From the NCBI RefSeq assembly GCF_000374025.1, contig NZ_KB893228.1, positions 62,001 to 126,000 of the forward strand: a stretch of 64,000 nucleotides of DNA. Direction: 5' to 3'. The DNA comes from Spirosoma panaciterrae DSM 21099 (lineage in GTDB: Bacteria; Bacteroidota; Bacteroidia; Cytophagales; Spirosomataceae). Below, piece by piece: positions 1 through 9,069 of the stretch (positions within the stretch are counted from its first letter, which is position 1; each line of letters starts with the position of its first letter). The position numbers and the translations under genes are program-made. Under the pieces are notes generated by a model, which searched no databases, was not told the origin of the DNA, and saw nothing but the letters and a program-made list of their open reading frames with translations.

Positions 1-1016
1 TTGCTGAAAACCGGAAAATTGGCAACTACCTTAGTCTTTTTTTTTTGCGGATCGTATACGGTCAGTTCGCCTTTACGCTGGGTATAGAGCACCTTCCCAT
101 TATCGAGTACAGCCAGTTCGGTTGGTTCGTCCATGTCCTGCACCAGCACATGCTGTTCAAATCGGTTTTCTTCGGGAAAAGGCATCGTTTTCGCCTGACC
201 AAATTTAAGGCTGGATGCCATTACCGACTTGATGCCACCCAGAATGTGTTGCAGGAACATTGGGTCGCTATACGATTCGTCGGTATGTCCGCCACCCGTA
301 TAAAAAGCCTTACCCCCCTGAAAATCGTGGTGCCAGATGAACGGATGATTATCGCCGTTTTTACCGCCTTCGTACGTTTTCTCATCCAGTTTACCAAGCA
401 CTTTCAGGTCGCCCTGAATGCTCTTGTAGTTATACCACTCATCCCACCGCTTCCAGCGATCGGGCAGCATTTTCGTGGCCGGGTGATTTTTGTCAACAAT
501 TTCGATCTCCGCATTTTGCTGCTTGGGATGGCTCAGGAAATACGCACCTACCAGCTGATTATACCAGGGCCAGTCGTACTCAGTATCGGCGGCAGCATGA
601 ATACCGACAAAGCCACCACCGGCCTGAATATAGCGCTCAAAAGCAGCCTGTTGGGCATCATCGAGTACATTACCCGTGGTACTTAGCCAGATAACGGCAC
701 CGTATTTTTTCAGATTGGCTTCGGTAAACTTGGAAGCATCTTCGGTGGTATCGACGGCGAAGCCATTTTCCTGACCAAGTTTCATAATCGCCATTTTTCC
801 CGCAGGGATCGACGAATGGCGGAACCCTTTCGTTTTCGAAAACACCAGCACCCGATTCAAGGCAATCGGAGCCTCAGCCGATGCGGCTACAGGCTTGGCC
901 GCTACAGTCCGTTTGGCCATTGTTTGCGCCCAGGCATCCATAGGAAGCTGAGACACAGCGGTTGTCAACACGCCCGCCAGGAGTAGTGCGCGGGAGGGAA
1001 ACCGTACGTTTTTCAT
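1..1016 (-). CDS. ThuA-domain secreted protein, C-terminus beyond window edge
   Basis: The reading frame is open from the ATG at 1014-1016 on the minus strand to the window edge, giving 338 codons without a stop, so the C-terminal part is missing. The N-terminus (MKNVRFPSRALLLAGVLTTA) is a signal peptide. Residues about 55-270 form a ThuA-like class I amidotransferase fold, with segments such as VLVFSKTKGFRHSSIP, GGGFVGIHAAADTEYDW and HPFIWHHDF. After about residue 295 a second domain begins (EPTELAVLDNGKVLYTQ) that resembles the start of a sorbosone/glucose-dehydrogenase-type beta-propeller. Large ThuA proteins of this kind are common in Bacteroidota and are thought to act on carbohydrates in the periplasm. 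The exact substrate is unknown. A second, single-domain ThuA gene lies at 45459-46262. Confidence 0.85.
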   Translation of the reverse strand, partial: MKNVRFPSRALLLAGVLTTAVSQLPMDAWAQTMAKRTVAAKPVAASAEAPIALNRVLVFSKTKGFRHSSIPAGKMAIMKLGQENGFAVDTTEDASKFTEANLKKYGAVIWLSTTGNVLDDAQQAAFERYIQAGGGFVGIHAAADTEYDWPWYNQLVGAYFLSHPKQQNAEIEIVDKNHPATKMLPDRWKRWDEWYNYKSIQGDLKVLGKLDEKTYEGGKNGDNHPFIWHHDFQGGKAFYTGGGHTDESYSDPMFLQHILGGIKSVMASSLKFGQAKTMPFPEENRFEQHVLVQDMDEPTELAVLDNGKVLYTQRKGELTVYDPQKKKTKVVANFPVFS

Positions 1017-1111
1017 AGGTTTTGATGATTTAAACAGGCTGATTGGAAACTCAGGCAATTTTGCTTAAAAAGTAACTTTTAAAGATTTGATTGACTTTTA
1101 AGCAGGAAACA

Positions 1112-1153
1112 AAAATAACAAAAAAGCGAATGCCAATTGCGTGGGCACTCGCT
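1112..1153 (-). terminator. Rho-independent terminator of the META-domain gene
   Basis: A 10-bp stem (1125-1134 with 1144-1153, one mismatch) with a 9-nt loop is followed on the minus strand by a T-rich run (complement of 1112-1125). It lies just downstream of the stop codon of the META-domain gene and upstream of the ThuA gene. Confidence 0.65.
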
Positions 1154-1175
1154 GATAATAAAGGTCAATTTGACA

Positions 1176-1943
1176 CTAATCTACTTTTTTAAAGGTCATA
1201 ATCGGTGACCCATTCTGCAACAGCGTCAGCCTTCCAGAGCCAACCTGATAAGCAAAAGGGGCATTGAATGCCGCTAAAAACGGACCTTCCAGGTCGCCTG
1301 CAGCACCTATGCAGGCCATTCGGGTAGTAATCAGTGGTCCAAATACGATCTGGCGGGTATCGGCCTTAACAGGCCCACTCAACCGATTGCAACCCGTTGT
1401 ACCTGTTACACGGCCTTCGGTCAGGGAAATTTCCAGCCGGGGCAACTCCCGTTGGGATGCATCGGCTTTGATGGGTTTCCCCTGCAATTCCGTCAGTACC
1501 CAAATATCCTGCAACGTAGCCAGTTTCTGCAGCGACACGCCACACCCTACATACTGTTTACCGTGGCTATCAATCTGAACCCGGTAATCGTACGGTTGCC
1601 CCGTTTTAGCATCCACACAACTGTCGGGCCGAAAGAGGATATTGAGGCTGCCATTCTCTATAGGCGCCTTATACCGAAATACCCCATCCGAGTCATTCTG
1701 GCGCTCGGGTACAGAGGTGGTCAGGCTATCCTTACCCGATTTAAAAAAGAGCGTCCCTTTCGACGGATTGATGGTCAGCGACCAGGCCGGATCATGACCC
1801 AGCGCCACCAGTTCATCGCCCATTTTGAGATAACGGCTGTAATCGGCAGGAGGGCGGACGGGCGTGAGCATGGCTGCAAATTGCGTGGATGGCCGACGGC
1901 AGGCTGTAGCCAACAAGAGAATGCCAAACAGAAGATTACGCAT
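1176..1943 (-). CDS. META-domain lipoprotein (HslJ-like)
   Basis: A 255-residue protein with a short hydrophobic leader and a lipobox-like LLATAC with Cys at 15, so probably lipid-anchored. The first half (about 30-135) resembles the COG3650/heme-associated domain found N-terminal to META domains. The second half (about 140-250) is a META domain with the hallmark TGTTGCNRLSG and a MACIG segment. META/HslJ proteins are envelope proteins linked to stress or antibiotic tolerance, but the biochemical role is unknown. It is transcribed alone on the minus strand with its own terminator. Confidence 0.8.
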   Translation of the reverse strand: MRNLLFGILLLATACRRPSTQFAAMLTPVRPPADYSRYLKMGDELVALGHDPAWSLTINPSKGTLFFKSGKDSLTTSVPERQNDSDGVFRYKAPIENGSLNILFRPDSCVDAKTGQPYDYRVQIDSHGKQYVGCGVSLQKLATLQDIWVLTELQGKPIKADASQRELPRLEISLTEGRVTGTTGCNRLSGPVKADTRQIVFGPLITTRMACIGAAGDLEGPFLAAFNAPFAYQVGSGRLTLLQNGSPIMTFKKVD

Positions 1944-2040
1944 GGCTTTGGGTGTATTAACTTTTCAGTAAGACCACGATGGCGTGCAAAAGTTTAGTCG
2001 GCAACCCAGCGGCCTTTATTTAGGGCTGATAGTATCTAAT

Positions 2041-2104
2041 AACCGCGAGGACGCGACAGACGCGAGGGCTGTTTCTACCTCACGTCTATCGCGTCCTCGC
2101 GGTA
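2041..2104. repeat. Long imperfect hairpin downstream of the VOC gene
   Basis: The arms 2042-2067 and 2078-2103 pair over about 26 bp with few mismatches around a 10-nt loop. The arm is itself reiterated (CGCGAGGA, CGCGACAGA, CGCGAGG). It lies 17 nt after the stop codon of the VOC gene and could end transcription from it. It belongs in style with the reiterated-unit hairpins elsewhere in this window. Confidence 0.7.
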
Positions 2105-2120
2105 TTTATACGACTACGGA

Positions 2121-2594
2121 TTATGCTCCCTCATAAGCTCGCTCCAGCGTTGGTATATCGAGCTTATTCATCTTCAACATGGCCTGCATAACGCGCTTCG
2201 CTTTCTCAGGGTCTTTATCCCCCAGGAACTGGCCTAACTTTGAGGGAACGATCTGCCACGACACACCAAATTTATCTTTCAGCCAACCGCAGGGGCCTTT
2301 TTCTCCACCTTCGGATAGCTTCTCCCAATACCTATCAACTTCCTCCTGCGTTTCGCAATTGACGAAGAGCGAAATGCCTTCAGCGAATTTAAAATAGGAG
2401 CCGCCATTCAAGGCCGAGAATTCCTGCCCATCAAGTTGGAACGTGACCGACATCACACTACCCGCCGGTGCGGGAGCGCCTTCGCCATAGTGCGAAATGC
2501 TCGTGATTTTTGAATTCTTAAACAGCGAGGTATACAGTTGTGCGGCTTCCTCGGCCTGATCGTTAAACGTCAGGAATGTGGTGATTTTCTGCAT
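2121..2594 (-). CDS. VOC family protein (PhnB/3-demethylubiquinone methyltransferase-like fold)
   Basis: A 157-residue vicinal-oxygen-chelate protein of the PhnB-like group. It has the typical start (MQKITTFLTFNDQAEEAAQL), the SVTFQLDGQEFSALNGG strand, an FAEGISLFVNC segment, the GWLKDKFGVSWQIVP motif and the C-terminal RVMQAMLKMNKLDI helix seen in this family. It is a small cytosolic protein of unknown reaction; members are often annotated as 3-demethylubiquinone-9 3-methyltransferase, without experimental support. No operon partner is visible. Confidence 0.88.
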   Translation of the reverse strand: MQKITTFLTFNDQAEEAAQLYTSLFKNSKITSISHYGEGAPAPAGSVMSVTFQLDGQEFSALNGGSYFKFAEGISLFVNCETQEEVDRYWEKLSEGGEKGPCGWLKDKFGVSWQIVPSKLGQFLGDKDPEKAKRVMQAMLKMNKLDIPTLERAYEGA

Positions 2595-2848
2595 GTTGTT
2601 TACTGATTTGGTGAACTACAACGCAAAGATACAACCTGCATCAGCCAATACGAGAGGGGCAAAGCGACAGATAAAGGGGCAATTACGACAGGTAACTCAA
2701 TAACAGAACCGTACGCTAAAAGTCGACGACTATCAGAAAATCGAGTGATTAACTTCAACTTTTCTGACTGCCAGATCGATTGCGTTTACAGATACCCCGA
2801 TTGTTTTTCGGGCTGAGTCATTGTGTTTATCCAACTCCCTCTGATACA

Positions 2849-3466
2849 ATGCAAAAACTACTGATTGTTGATAGCCATTGCCTGTTTGCCGACGGCGTCC
2901 GGTTTCTGATCGAGTATTCGACCGAGCATCATGTGGTGGGTGTGCTGCATACCGGAAAAGAGGTGATACCTTTTCTGATTCAGCACGAGGTTGATTTACT
3001 TCTGCTGGATATTGACCTGCCTGATATGACGGGTCTGGAACTGACGCGCACCGTTCGAACATTCTACCCAGCCACCCAAGTACTGGCCCTTACAACCTTT
3101 ACAAATACTCAGTCAATCAACCTGACTATCGAAGCAGGTGCACTGGGCTATTGCCCCAAACAGGCAGGTCGTAATGAGTTGTTTGCCGCCATTCGATCCG
3201 TTGGGGCGGGGCATCTTTATTTACCCCCTTCTCTTATCCAGCAGCTTCGAAAACCCGCTACCGAAAAAGCGACTCAGGACCTAACCGACCGTGAAACTGA
3301 GGTAATTCAATTGATTGTGAATGGGCACACGACCAAAACCATTGCCGATAAGCTATTTCTTAGTACGCGGACCGTCGAAACACATCGTAAAAATATCTAT
3401 CGAAAACTCCGCATTCACACCAACATTGAGCTAGCCCGATACGCCCAGGTCAACAAGATCATTTAA
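2849..3466 (+). CDS. LuxR/NarL-family response regulator
   Basis: A 205-residue two-domain regulator. The receiver domain (1-120) has phospho-acceptor Asp54 in LLLLDIDLPD, Thr in LALTTF and Lys104 in YCPKQAG. The usual double-Asp acidic pocket is D8-S9. The C-terminal LuxR helix-turn-helix (about 143-200) starts LTDRETEVIQLIVNG and contains STRTVETHRKNIYRKL. The start at 2849 is chosen because the receiver begins there; the 23 upstream in-frame codons look non-coding. No histidine kinase gene is adjacent. A small hairpin (3505-3522, 7-bp stem) follows. The next genes are the EFE-repeat/peptidoglycan-hydrolase cluster, so it may control that cluster (inference from position only). Confidence 0.9.
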   Translation: MQKLLIVDSHCLFADGVRFLIEYSTEHHVVGVLHTGKEVIPFLIQHEVDLLLLDIDLPDMTGLELTRTVRTFYPATQVLALTTFTNTQSINLTIEAGALGYCPKQAGRNELFAAIRSVGAGHLYLPPSLIQQLRKPATEKATQDLTDRETEVIQLIVNGHTTKTIADKLFLSTRTVETHRKNIYRKLRIHTNIELARYAQVNKII

Positions 3467-3645
3467 GGATATGCATCCCTTTTCACGTAGAAGTACGGGC
3501 CGATATACCAACATCTTGGTATTTACCCAGCTTTTCCTTTCGCCGACCTTTGACCTACAAACCATACTCCTACAGATGCCAGCTAACGCATCTAACACAC
3601 CACGTATACAGCCTATTTCGGATGTAAAACTTAACAGGTATAATC

Positions 3646-4500
3646 ATGAAGGCGTATCAAAACGACTATCTGAGTGAATTTGAGCAGGAGTTCGAGCTGG
3701 ATAACGAGTCTCCTGACAGCTACAGCGAATTTGAGCTGGTCGACAACGAAGGCCGTTGGGAAACCGATAACGAGTTTGACAGCGAGGGCAACTACGATGT
3801 ACAGGATGAAGTCGATTACCTGTCTGAATTTGAAACGGATGATGAGTTTGAGTCCGATAACGAATTTGATAGTACGCCCGATGGTCGTTATGAAGCCCGA
3901 TTGTACGAAATCTTCTCCAACAATTACGAGAATGAGTTTGAGTTTGAGAACGATTTTAACGAAGTGATGCATGAAATCGAAAAAGACTACTTCTGGGGAA
4001 CGCTCAAAAAATGGGGTAAAAAACTGGCTCCATTGGCCAAAGGGATTCTAAAAGCCATACCCGGTGGTGGTACACTCACAACGGCGATCCAGCAAATCAC
4101 GAAAGATCCAAGAGGGCTACTCAAAAGTCTAGCGATGAAATTTGGCCCACAGGCTCTTAATGCCGTTGTCCCTGGGGCTGGAGCCATACTGGGAACGGTT
4201 CTGGGCAATCAGGAACTCGCGTCGCCTGCAACCGCCCGACAGGCCGCCCGCGATACGGTAGCCCTTGCCAAACAGGCCTACACCAATTTTGCCGATGGCA
4301 TTAGCCGAACCAACTTTAGCCGAAGTTTCCCACAGGCCAGAACACAGATAAATCAACTGGCCCGCAGTGCCTTTAAGAAAGCCCACCACACGGTTCGGCT
4401 TGGTTCGGCCAACTCCCAATACCGACGGATAGGTCGAAAAGTACGCGACGAGCAAAATGGGCTGTACAAGGTTGTAACTATCACCTACAAACGCGTATAA
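3646..4500 (+). CDS. Acidic EFE-repeat protein with hydrophobic/glycine-rich core and basic C-terminus
   Basis: A 284-residue protein with three clear zones. Residues 1-112 are extremely acidic and aromatic, built of repeats of S/D-E-F-E and D-N-E-F-D type (SEFEQEFELDNE, ETDDEFESDNEFDS, NEFEFENDFNE). Residues about 113-190 are amphipathic then hydrophobic with glycine-rich turns (YFWGTLKKWGKKLAPLAKG, VVPGAGAILGTVLG). The remainder is basic and Ala/Arg/Lys-rich, ending YKVVTITYKRV. There is no signal peptide. Bacterial proteins with FEGEFE-type leaders before a hydrophobic hairpin exist, but I know no experimentally assigned function. The charge layout could keep a membrane-active segment soluble (inference). 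It heads a five-gene co-directional run, and its stop codon is in frame with the next gene 33 nt away. Confidence 0.75.
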   Translation: MKAYQNDYLSEFEQEFELDNESPDSYSEFELVDNEGRWETDNEFDSEGNYDVQDEVDYLSEFETDDEFESDNEFDSTPDGRYEARLYEIFSNNYENEFEFENDFNEVMHEIEKDYFWGTLKKWGKKLAPLAKGILKAIPGGGTLTTAIQQITKDPRGLLKSLAMKFGPQALNAVVPGAGAILGTVLGNQELASPATARQAARDTVALAKQAYTNFADGISRTNFSRSFPQARTQINQLARSAFKKAHHTVRLGSANSQYRRIGRKVRDEQNGLYKVVTITYKRV

Positions 4501-4533
4501 GCGAACGAATTACCCCAACTGTCCCACTGCGCT

Positions 4534-5793
4534 TTGGAACCCCTGCAAAAAGCGATCAGCCTTGAACACTCGGAGCTATTGTTAAAAATAGACTCGATCA
4601 GAAACCGTGCCCGGCTCTTGACGGGTCTGCGGAAAATGCTGTCGCTCCCACCCGAGCAGGATATTTCGCCCGATCAGTGGGAAGCGCTGGAATCGCAGTT
4701 GGCCACGGTTTCAAACAGAATCAGGCAGCAGTTGCGCATCTATACCGACCGTTATTTTTCGGAACGCAACAACCTGGTAATCCGGCAAACGCTCATCAAC
4801 CGACTGGGCGAACTGGAAATGGACCTGGCCAGCGCATATACGTTCTACGATACGTTCATGGACATTCTGACGCAGCGACTGAGCCCCGATATTGGCCCGT
4901 TGTTGAAAGGGTGCGACGCCATTGCGGCACATGCCCTTCAGCGTGGTAGTCTGGCCGAAATTACGGTACCGCCGTTGGTTTGCTGCGATCGTGGTTTTGG
5001 TGCTTTCACCGTTCGCGAAGGGGTGAGCATTATCCGGAATGCGCCCAATCCGATCCCGTTCATTGCCATACCCTACAGTCGAATCAGTGAGAAATACAAC
5101 CTGATTTCCATTTTTCACGAAGTCGGCCATCAGGCATTGACCAAGCTGAACATGGTTTCGCTCTGGCAGCAGGTATTTTATGAATCCCTGAAAAAAACCG
5201 GAGCAACCCCTCTGATGCGTAGCCTGTTTGCCAACTGGTCGAAAGAGTTACTGCCGGATTTCTGGGCGTTTTGCCTGTCGGGCATGGCGCAAACGTCGAG
5301 CATTCGGGATGTTCTGATTCTGCCAGCCCCCATGATGTTCTCCATCTCAACCATTCAACCACACCCACCTTCATATCTGCGTTTTCTGATGTCGGTGGAA
5401 TGGTGTCGTCAGCTTTGGGGGAAAGGCGACTGGGATACCTGGGAGGCCGAATGGCTGGACCTTTACCCCCTGAAATCCCTCGATGAAACCACCCGGCAAC
5501 TTATCAATGAAGCCCGGCAATGTCTGCCAACAATTGGCCGATCCGCTTTACAGACGAAGTTCAAAAAACTGGGCAACAAGCCCTTACCCTCGCTCTTTGC
5601 GCTAAGTACACTAACTCCGCAGACACTGAAAGCGATGGCGACGGTCGAAGGGGTACAAACCGATGCTTTCCATAATCAACCCATCGGTGTGCAACTGGCG
5701 GTATTTCGGCTTTTGCGCGAGAAGCGGACGATCAAACAAGCGGTCATCGACACACTGATGGACAACTGGCTGAAAGGATTAGCGAAAAAATAG
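4534..5793 (+). CDS. Uncharacterised HExxH-motif protein (putative zinc metallopeptidase)
   Basis: A 419-residue protein with the zinc-binding motif HEVGH at residues 195-199 (in IFHEVGHQALTKL). Downstream acidic candidates for a third ligand lie in SKELLPDFWAF, followed by a conserved-looking HPPSYLRFLMSVEWCRQ block. The N-terminal 130 residues are helical and probably coiled. No signal peptide. The start is uncertain: the frame has no ATG before codon 38. The reading frame is open back to the preceding gene's TAA (4498-4500), so TTG at 4534 is used here; CTG codons are alternatives. The position between the EFE-repeat protein and the coiled-coil gene suggests it processes or matures a product of the cluster (inference). 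Confidence 0.7.
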   Translation: MEPLQKAISLEHSELLLKIDSIRNRARLLTGLRKMLSLPPEQDISPDQWEALESQLATVSNRIRQQLRIYTDRYFSERNNLVIRQTLINRLGELEMDLASAYTFYDTFMDILTQRLSPDIGPLLKGCDAIAAHALQRGSLAEITVPPLVCCDRGFGAFTVREGVSIIRNAPNPIPFIAIPYSRISEKYNLISIFHEVGHQALTKLNMVSLWQQVFYESLKKTGATPLMRSLFANWSKELLPDFWAFCLSGMAQTSSIRDVLILPAPMMFSISTIQPHPPSYLRFLMSVEWCRQLWGKGDWDTWEAEWLDLYPLKSLDETTRQLINEARQCLPTIGRSALQTKFKKLGNKPLPSLFALSTLTPQTLKAMATVEGVQTDAFHNQPIGVQLAVFRLLREKRTIKQAVIDTLMDNWLKGLAKK

Positions 5794-5820
5794 ACACGTA
5801 ACCATTTAAAATTCACAACA

Positions 5821-7254
5821 ATGGCAAAGTTATTTCAAGAACCCAGAAATACGTTTTTCTGGGAAGACATACAGACCTGGGCAATCCGAAGTCAATATAA
5901 CGAACTATTGAACCGTGTTTTAACGGCGTACGCCAATCAATACAGTTCGCCTTTGCCAACCTTCCTCAACAAAAATTACTGTCTTACGATCAGTGCCTGC
6001 AACGGTTCCGTCATTTACAAAGACGCCCTGCGCGAAGCCAACGATTTCAGTAAAACAAAAGCGATTACCGAAGCCGAACGGAATTTCATCGAAAAGCAGG
6101 ATGCCGTCGGGAACGCCCGGCTCGATTTGCAGATGGCCGAAGCCAACCTGGTGTCGATCAGCAGTAGCAACAAAGCCAACAGCCGGGCCCGCGAAATTGC
6201 CGAGCAGGACTTAAAGCGGAAAGAAGATGCGGTTCAGGAAGCCGAAATCGCCCTGAAACGTGCCCGTTACGAAGGGTGCTACGACCCAGGTCCGACAGAT
6301 TATTTCGTGAAACCCGTGTTTCTCTACGAGCGTGTCACGTCCATTCCAGCCGACCAGCTGCCCCTTACCCTCGACTTTTCGTACATCACCAATGGTCTGA
6401 CAGTGGGCGCTTTGCTCTGGTTATACTACTATGAGCGCATGGGCATTTTTAAAATCCTGGGTGCGCTAATGGACGATTACAACTACCGGGGCAAGTACAC
6501 CATATCGGGGTGCCGATTCGACGATAAGGGTATTGCTATCGCATATTCCAACCTGATGGATATGATCTGTACGTTGCATCGACTGGGCATTAGCTCGAAT
6601 CTCCGCGACCGGGTCTGTACCTACCAGCGCGTACTGGGCGTAACCATCGAAAACAATCTCGGCATCGAAAGCGAACAAAACAGGGGCTTTATGCAGGCTT
6701 TTAACAAACTGATCGACTACATGCTGGAGTACTATAAAACCAAGCAACTGGCGCAGGCGATTCAGGCGCAGACTGGCAATATTCTGCCCCGCTCGTCGGT
6801 AGCGACACAGACCTCCATCCGGGATACCATGAATGTGCTGAAGCAACAGTTTGAACCTTTCCAGTACGGTCGGAATCAGATCAACACGTTCATTGGGCTA
6901 GCCACCGTCCATGCCACCATCTGCCTGGTTAATATGTTGAAAGCCGAAATCGGTATTCCGTCGCAATACGACAAACCCGAAGAGTTTATTCCGGCGGCCT
7001 ATGATATACTGGTTGCCAAACGACCCATTACCCTCAACGAAAGCAACCGATTCATCGTCTACGACAACTGCGCATCGTACGGTTATCGGCTCCTGACCGA
7101 CATTGAAACGTCTGACCTGACACAATTGACGACTATTGCAACGGGCTCAACACTAGACATCTGGCTCAACGATGTGGAAGGGCTTGTAGAAGGGTACCGC
7201 AATGCCTACAGCACCGTTCCTGAACGGGCAACGGCTATGGTTCAACCCTATTAG
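5821..7254 (+). CDS. Hypothetical protein with central coiled coil, EFE cluster
   Basis: A 477-residue protein I do not recognise. Residues about 75-160 are a charged helical stretch (AITEAERNFIEKQDAVGNAR, EQDLKRKEDAVQEAEIALKR) typical of a coiled-coil hairpin. The flanking parts are mixed alpha/beta with several aromatic and Cys residues, and a hydrophobic stretch near 205-225 (NGLTVGALLWLYYYERMGIF). No signal peptide. The gene starts 27 nt after the HExxH gene and ends 13 nt before the peptidoglycan hydrolase gene, so it is very likely co-transcribed with them. It could be a structural or carrier partner of the hydrolase, but this is only positional inference. Confidence 0.65.
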   Translation: MAKLFQEPRNTFFWEDIQTWAIRSQYNELLNRVLTAYANQYSSPLPTFLNKNYCLTISACNGSVIYKDALREANDFSKTKAITEAERNFIEKQDAVGNARLDLQMAEANLVSISSSNKANSRAREIAEQDLKRKEDAVQEAEIALKRARYEGCYDPGPTDYFVKPVFLYERVTSIPADQLPLTLDFSYITNGLTVGALLWLYYYERMGIFKILGALMDDYNYRGKYTISGCRFDDKGIAIAYSNLMDMICTLHRLGISSNLRDRVCTYQRVLGVTIENNLGIESEQNRGFMQAFNKLIDYMLEYYKTKQLAQAIQAQTGNILPRSSVATQTSIRDTMNVLKQQFEPFQYGRNQINTFIGLATVHATICLVNMLKAEIGIPSQYDKPEEFIPAAYDILVAKRPITLNESNRFIVYDNCASYGYRLLTDIETSDLTQLTTIATGSTLDIWLNDVEGLVEGYRNAYSTVPERATAMVQPY

Positions 7255-7267
7255 GTACCTCTGAAGT

Positions 7268-8983
7268 ATGGAACGCAATTTATTAGTCAGGGAAGTTGGA
7301 GCGTTGTCGTCGCCCATGATCGGGTCAAGGTTTCGGCAGGCCGATGATGAGGTTTTTCTGAATCCCTCCGCTCCCTATGAAGTGCAAGTACGGAGTCCAA
7401 AACCAAATTCCGTTCGGCGGGATCTGGGTAGTGGTCGGTCGTTTCGGTTAAATGAAAATGATATGCCTACCCGCAACGGCTCGACCTCGGCATCAGCTTT
7501 CCTAACACAGATCGTCGACTGGATCGATGTAGGCAATACGAATCACAAACGGTATCTGGGCCCGAACTATAAGGGTAAACCCGCCACCTGGTGTAATATT
7601 TTTGCGAACGATTATGCTTACTTGGCGGGTGTCTATCTACCGCATTTCTTCTGGCGAAAACTCCCCTCGTCACCTGCTGAGGCCGCAACCCAGAAAGACA
7701 CCAAATACCTGACCGAACTGGATGCCAACTCGTTGTATGAGTGGTTTGGCAAATACGGAGCCATCTTTGGCTGGCAGGAAATCACACCGCCTGGCAACGA
7801 TTACACAGCGGTTCAGAATACAGCCAATCAGGGTAATGTCGTCTTTGTCAGCATAAAACGGCCGGCTATTGCGGGGCATATTGCGGCTATCGTTCCAGAA
7901 ACGAGTAGCCAGAAAGCCCTTCGAAATTCATCCGGTCAGGTAACCAATCCGCTATTGAGCCAGGCTGGTTCGCACACGAAAAACAAAACCTATTCGACCG
8001 CAAAGTGGTGGGTCCCTAAAGGCGGTCAGTTTCGGATATGGGCACATGCGTTATCGACGGGTTCGGGCCCGATCAGTACGTTTCCCAACACGCAGGCCAC
8101 CCCACAGCCGACACCATCGGCTCCTATTCCCTCGCTAAGCTCATCGCCTTCCAAACGGGTCAAAGCCAATCGGTATTACGGCCAGCAACTGGGCTGGGAA
8201 AATTATGTCGATCAGATCAACGACCTCTTATTGCCGTATTCCGGTCAATCGAATGTTAGCCTGGGCGAAGAAGCGTTTGCCGATGCGCTGGCGATCTGGC
8301 AACGCATTCATGGCCTTACGAACGACGGCATTTTGGGCCCCAATACCTGGGCGTTATTAAAAACCTCGCTAGGCGTTGCGACCGCTGTTCCGTCTACCAC
8401 AGGCCAATCGGCCCCAACGGGAGCCAGCTCTACTTCCATGCCTACTCGTTTCCGTGTACTGGTGCCCGCCCTGGAAAAATACCGGGGGAACTGGCCACTC
8501 GATTTCCTGCTGGGCTGGATCAAAAAAGAATCGGACGGGAGTATTCAGAGTCATACAAGCCTTGATGAACGCGGTTACTTCCAATTGCATCCCGACGAAT
8601 CCAAAACCCTGGGTGTCGATCATCTTCGCCTTACCACCGACAGCGATTACTCCATTCAGGCGGGTATTCAACTGGTGAACCATCGGGGAAAAAGCGCGGC
8701 CAAGTACGCTGCCCTGTTCGGTATCCCAGCCAGCGGAGAGGTCTATCTGGCACTTACCAAACTAATGCACTGGCTTCCGTATGGCGTTCAATGCATTGTT
8801 GAGGTAATGAAGAAGAAAAACTTTGTACCTACCAGTTGGGAGTCGTTTAAAGCGTTCTGCACTGCCAACCGTTCTGATATTCAGGCAGGTATTTCCCGGA
8901 AAGGAAAATGGTCTCTCGAAAGCGGCATTAAGAATACGGACGATGTATTGACCTACGCCCGAAGCTTTAAGCAACTTCTCTAG
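7268..8983 (+). CDS. Three-domain peptidoglycan hydrolase: CHAP-like amidase, PG-binding, lytic transglycosylase-like
   Basis: A 571-residue protein. Residues about 75-265 resemble a CHAP/NlpC-P60-type papain fold, with Cys109 in TWCNIFANDYAYLAG and His204 in AGHIAAIVPE preceded by the strand NQGNVVFVS. A Pro/Thr/Ser linker (about 275-300) leads to a peptidoglycan-binding domain (about 300-372, with FADALAIWQRIHGLTNDGIL). The C-terminal domain (about 390-571) resembles a soluble lytic transglycosylase/lysozyme, with Glu421 in WIKKESDG and ERGYFQLHPDES. There is no Sec signal. Instead the N-terminus MERNLLVREVGALS matches that of the OmpA-domain protein encoded next. Two cell-wall-cleaving activities without a signal peptide point to non-Sec export, release by lysis, or delivery as an effector (inference). 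Confidence 0.8.
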   Translation: MERNLLVREVGALSSPMIGSRFRQADDEVFLNPSAPYEVQVRSPKPNSVRRDLGSGRSFRLNENDMPTRNGSTSASAFLTQIVDWIDVGNTNHKRYLGPNYKGKPATWCNIFANDYAYLAGVYLPHFFWRKLPSSPAEAATQKDTKYLTELDANSLYEWFGKYGAIFGWQEITPPGNDYTAVQNTANQGNVVFVSIKRPAIAGHIAAIVPETSSQKALRNSSGQVTNPLLSQAGSHTKNKTYSTAKWWVPKGGQFRIWAHALSTGSGPISTFPNTQATPQPTPSAPIPSLSSSPSKRVKANRYYGQQLGWENYVDQINDLLLPYSGQSNVSLGEEAFADALAIWQRIHGLTNDGILGPNTWALLKTSLGVATAVPSTTGQSAPTGASSTSMPTRFRVLVPALEKYRGNWPLDFLLGWIKKESDGSIQSHTSLDERGYFQLHPDESKTLGVDHLRLTTDSDYSIQAGIQLVNHRGKSAAKYAALFGIPASGEVYLALTKLMHWLPYGVQCIVEVMKKKNFVPTSWESFKAFCTANRSDIQAGISRKGKWSLESGIKNTDDVLTYARSFKQLL

Positions 8984-9069
8984 CCTTTTCTGGCCATCAC
9001 TTTCTTTATTATTGCCATCAATATAGAGCAACAAGTAATGTATTGATAACCTCCATAACGACAGCGACG

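Noticed and set aside
45..686. 213-codon plus-strand frame at the left edge
   Set aside because: It is antisense to the ThuA gene, whose minus-strand frame is open through the window edge with clear family motifs.
3471..3677. 68-codon frame between the response regulator and the EFE gene
   Set aside because: It overlaps the start of the EFE gene and has no recognisable composition or start context.
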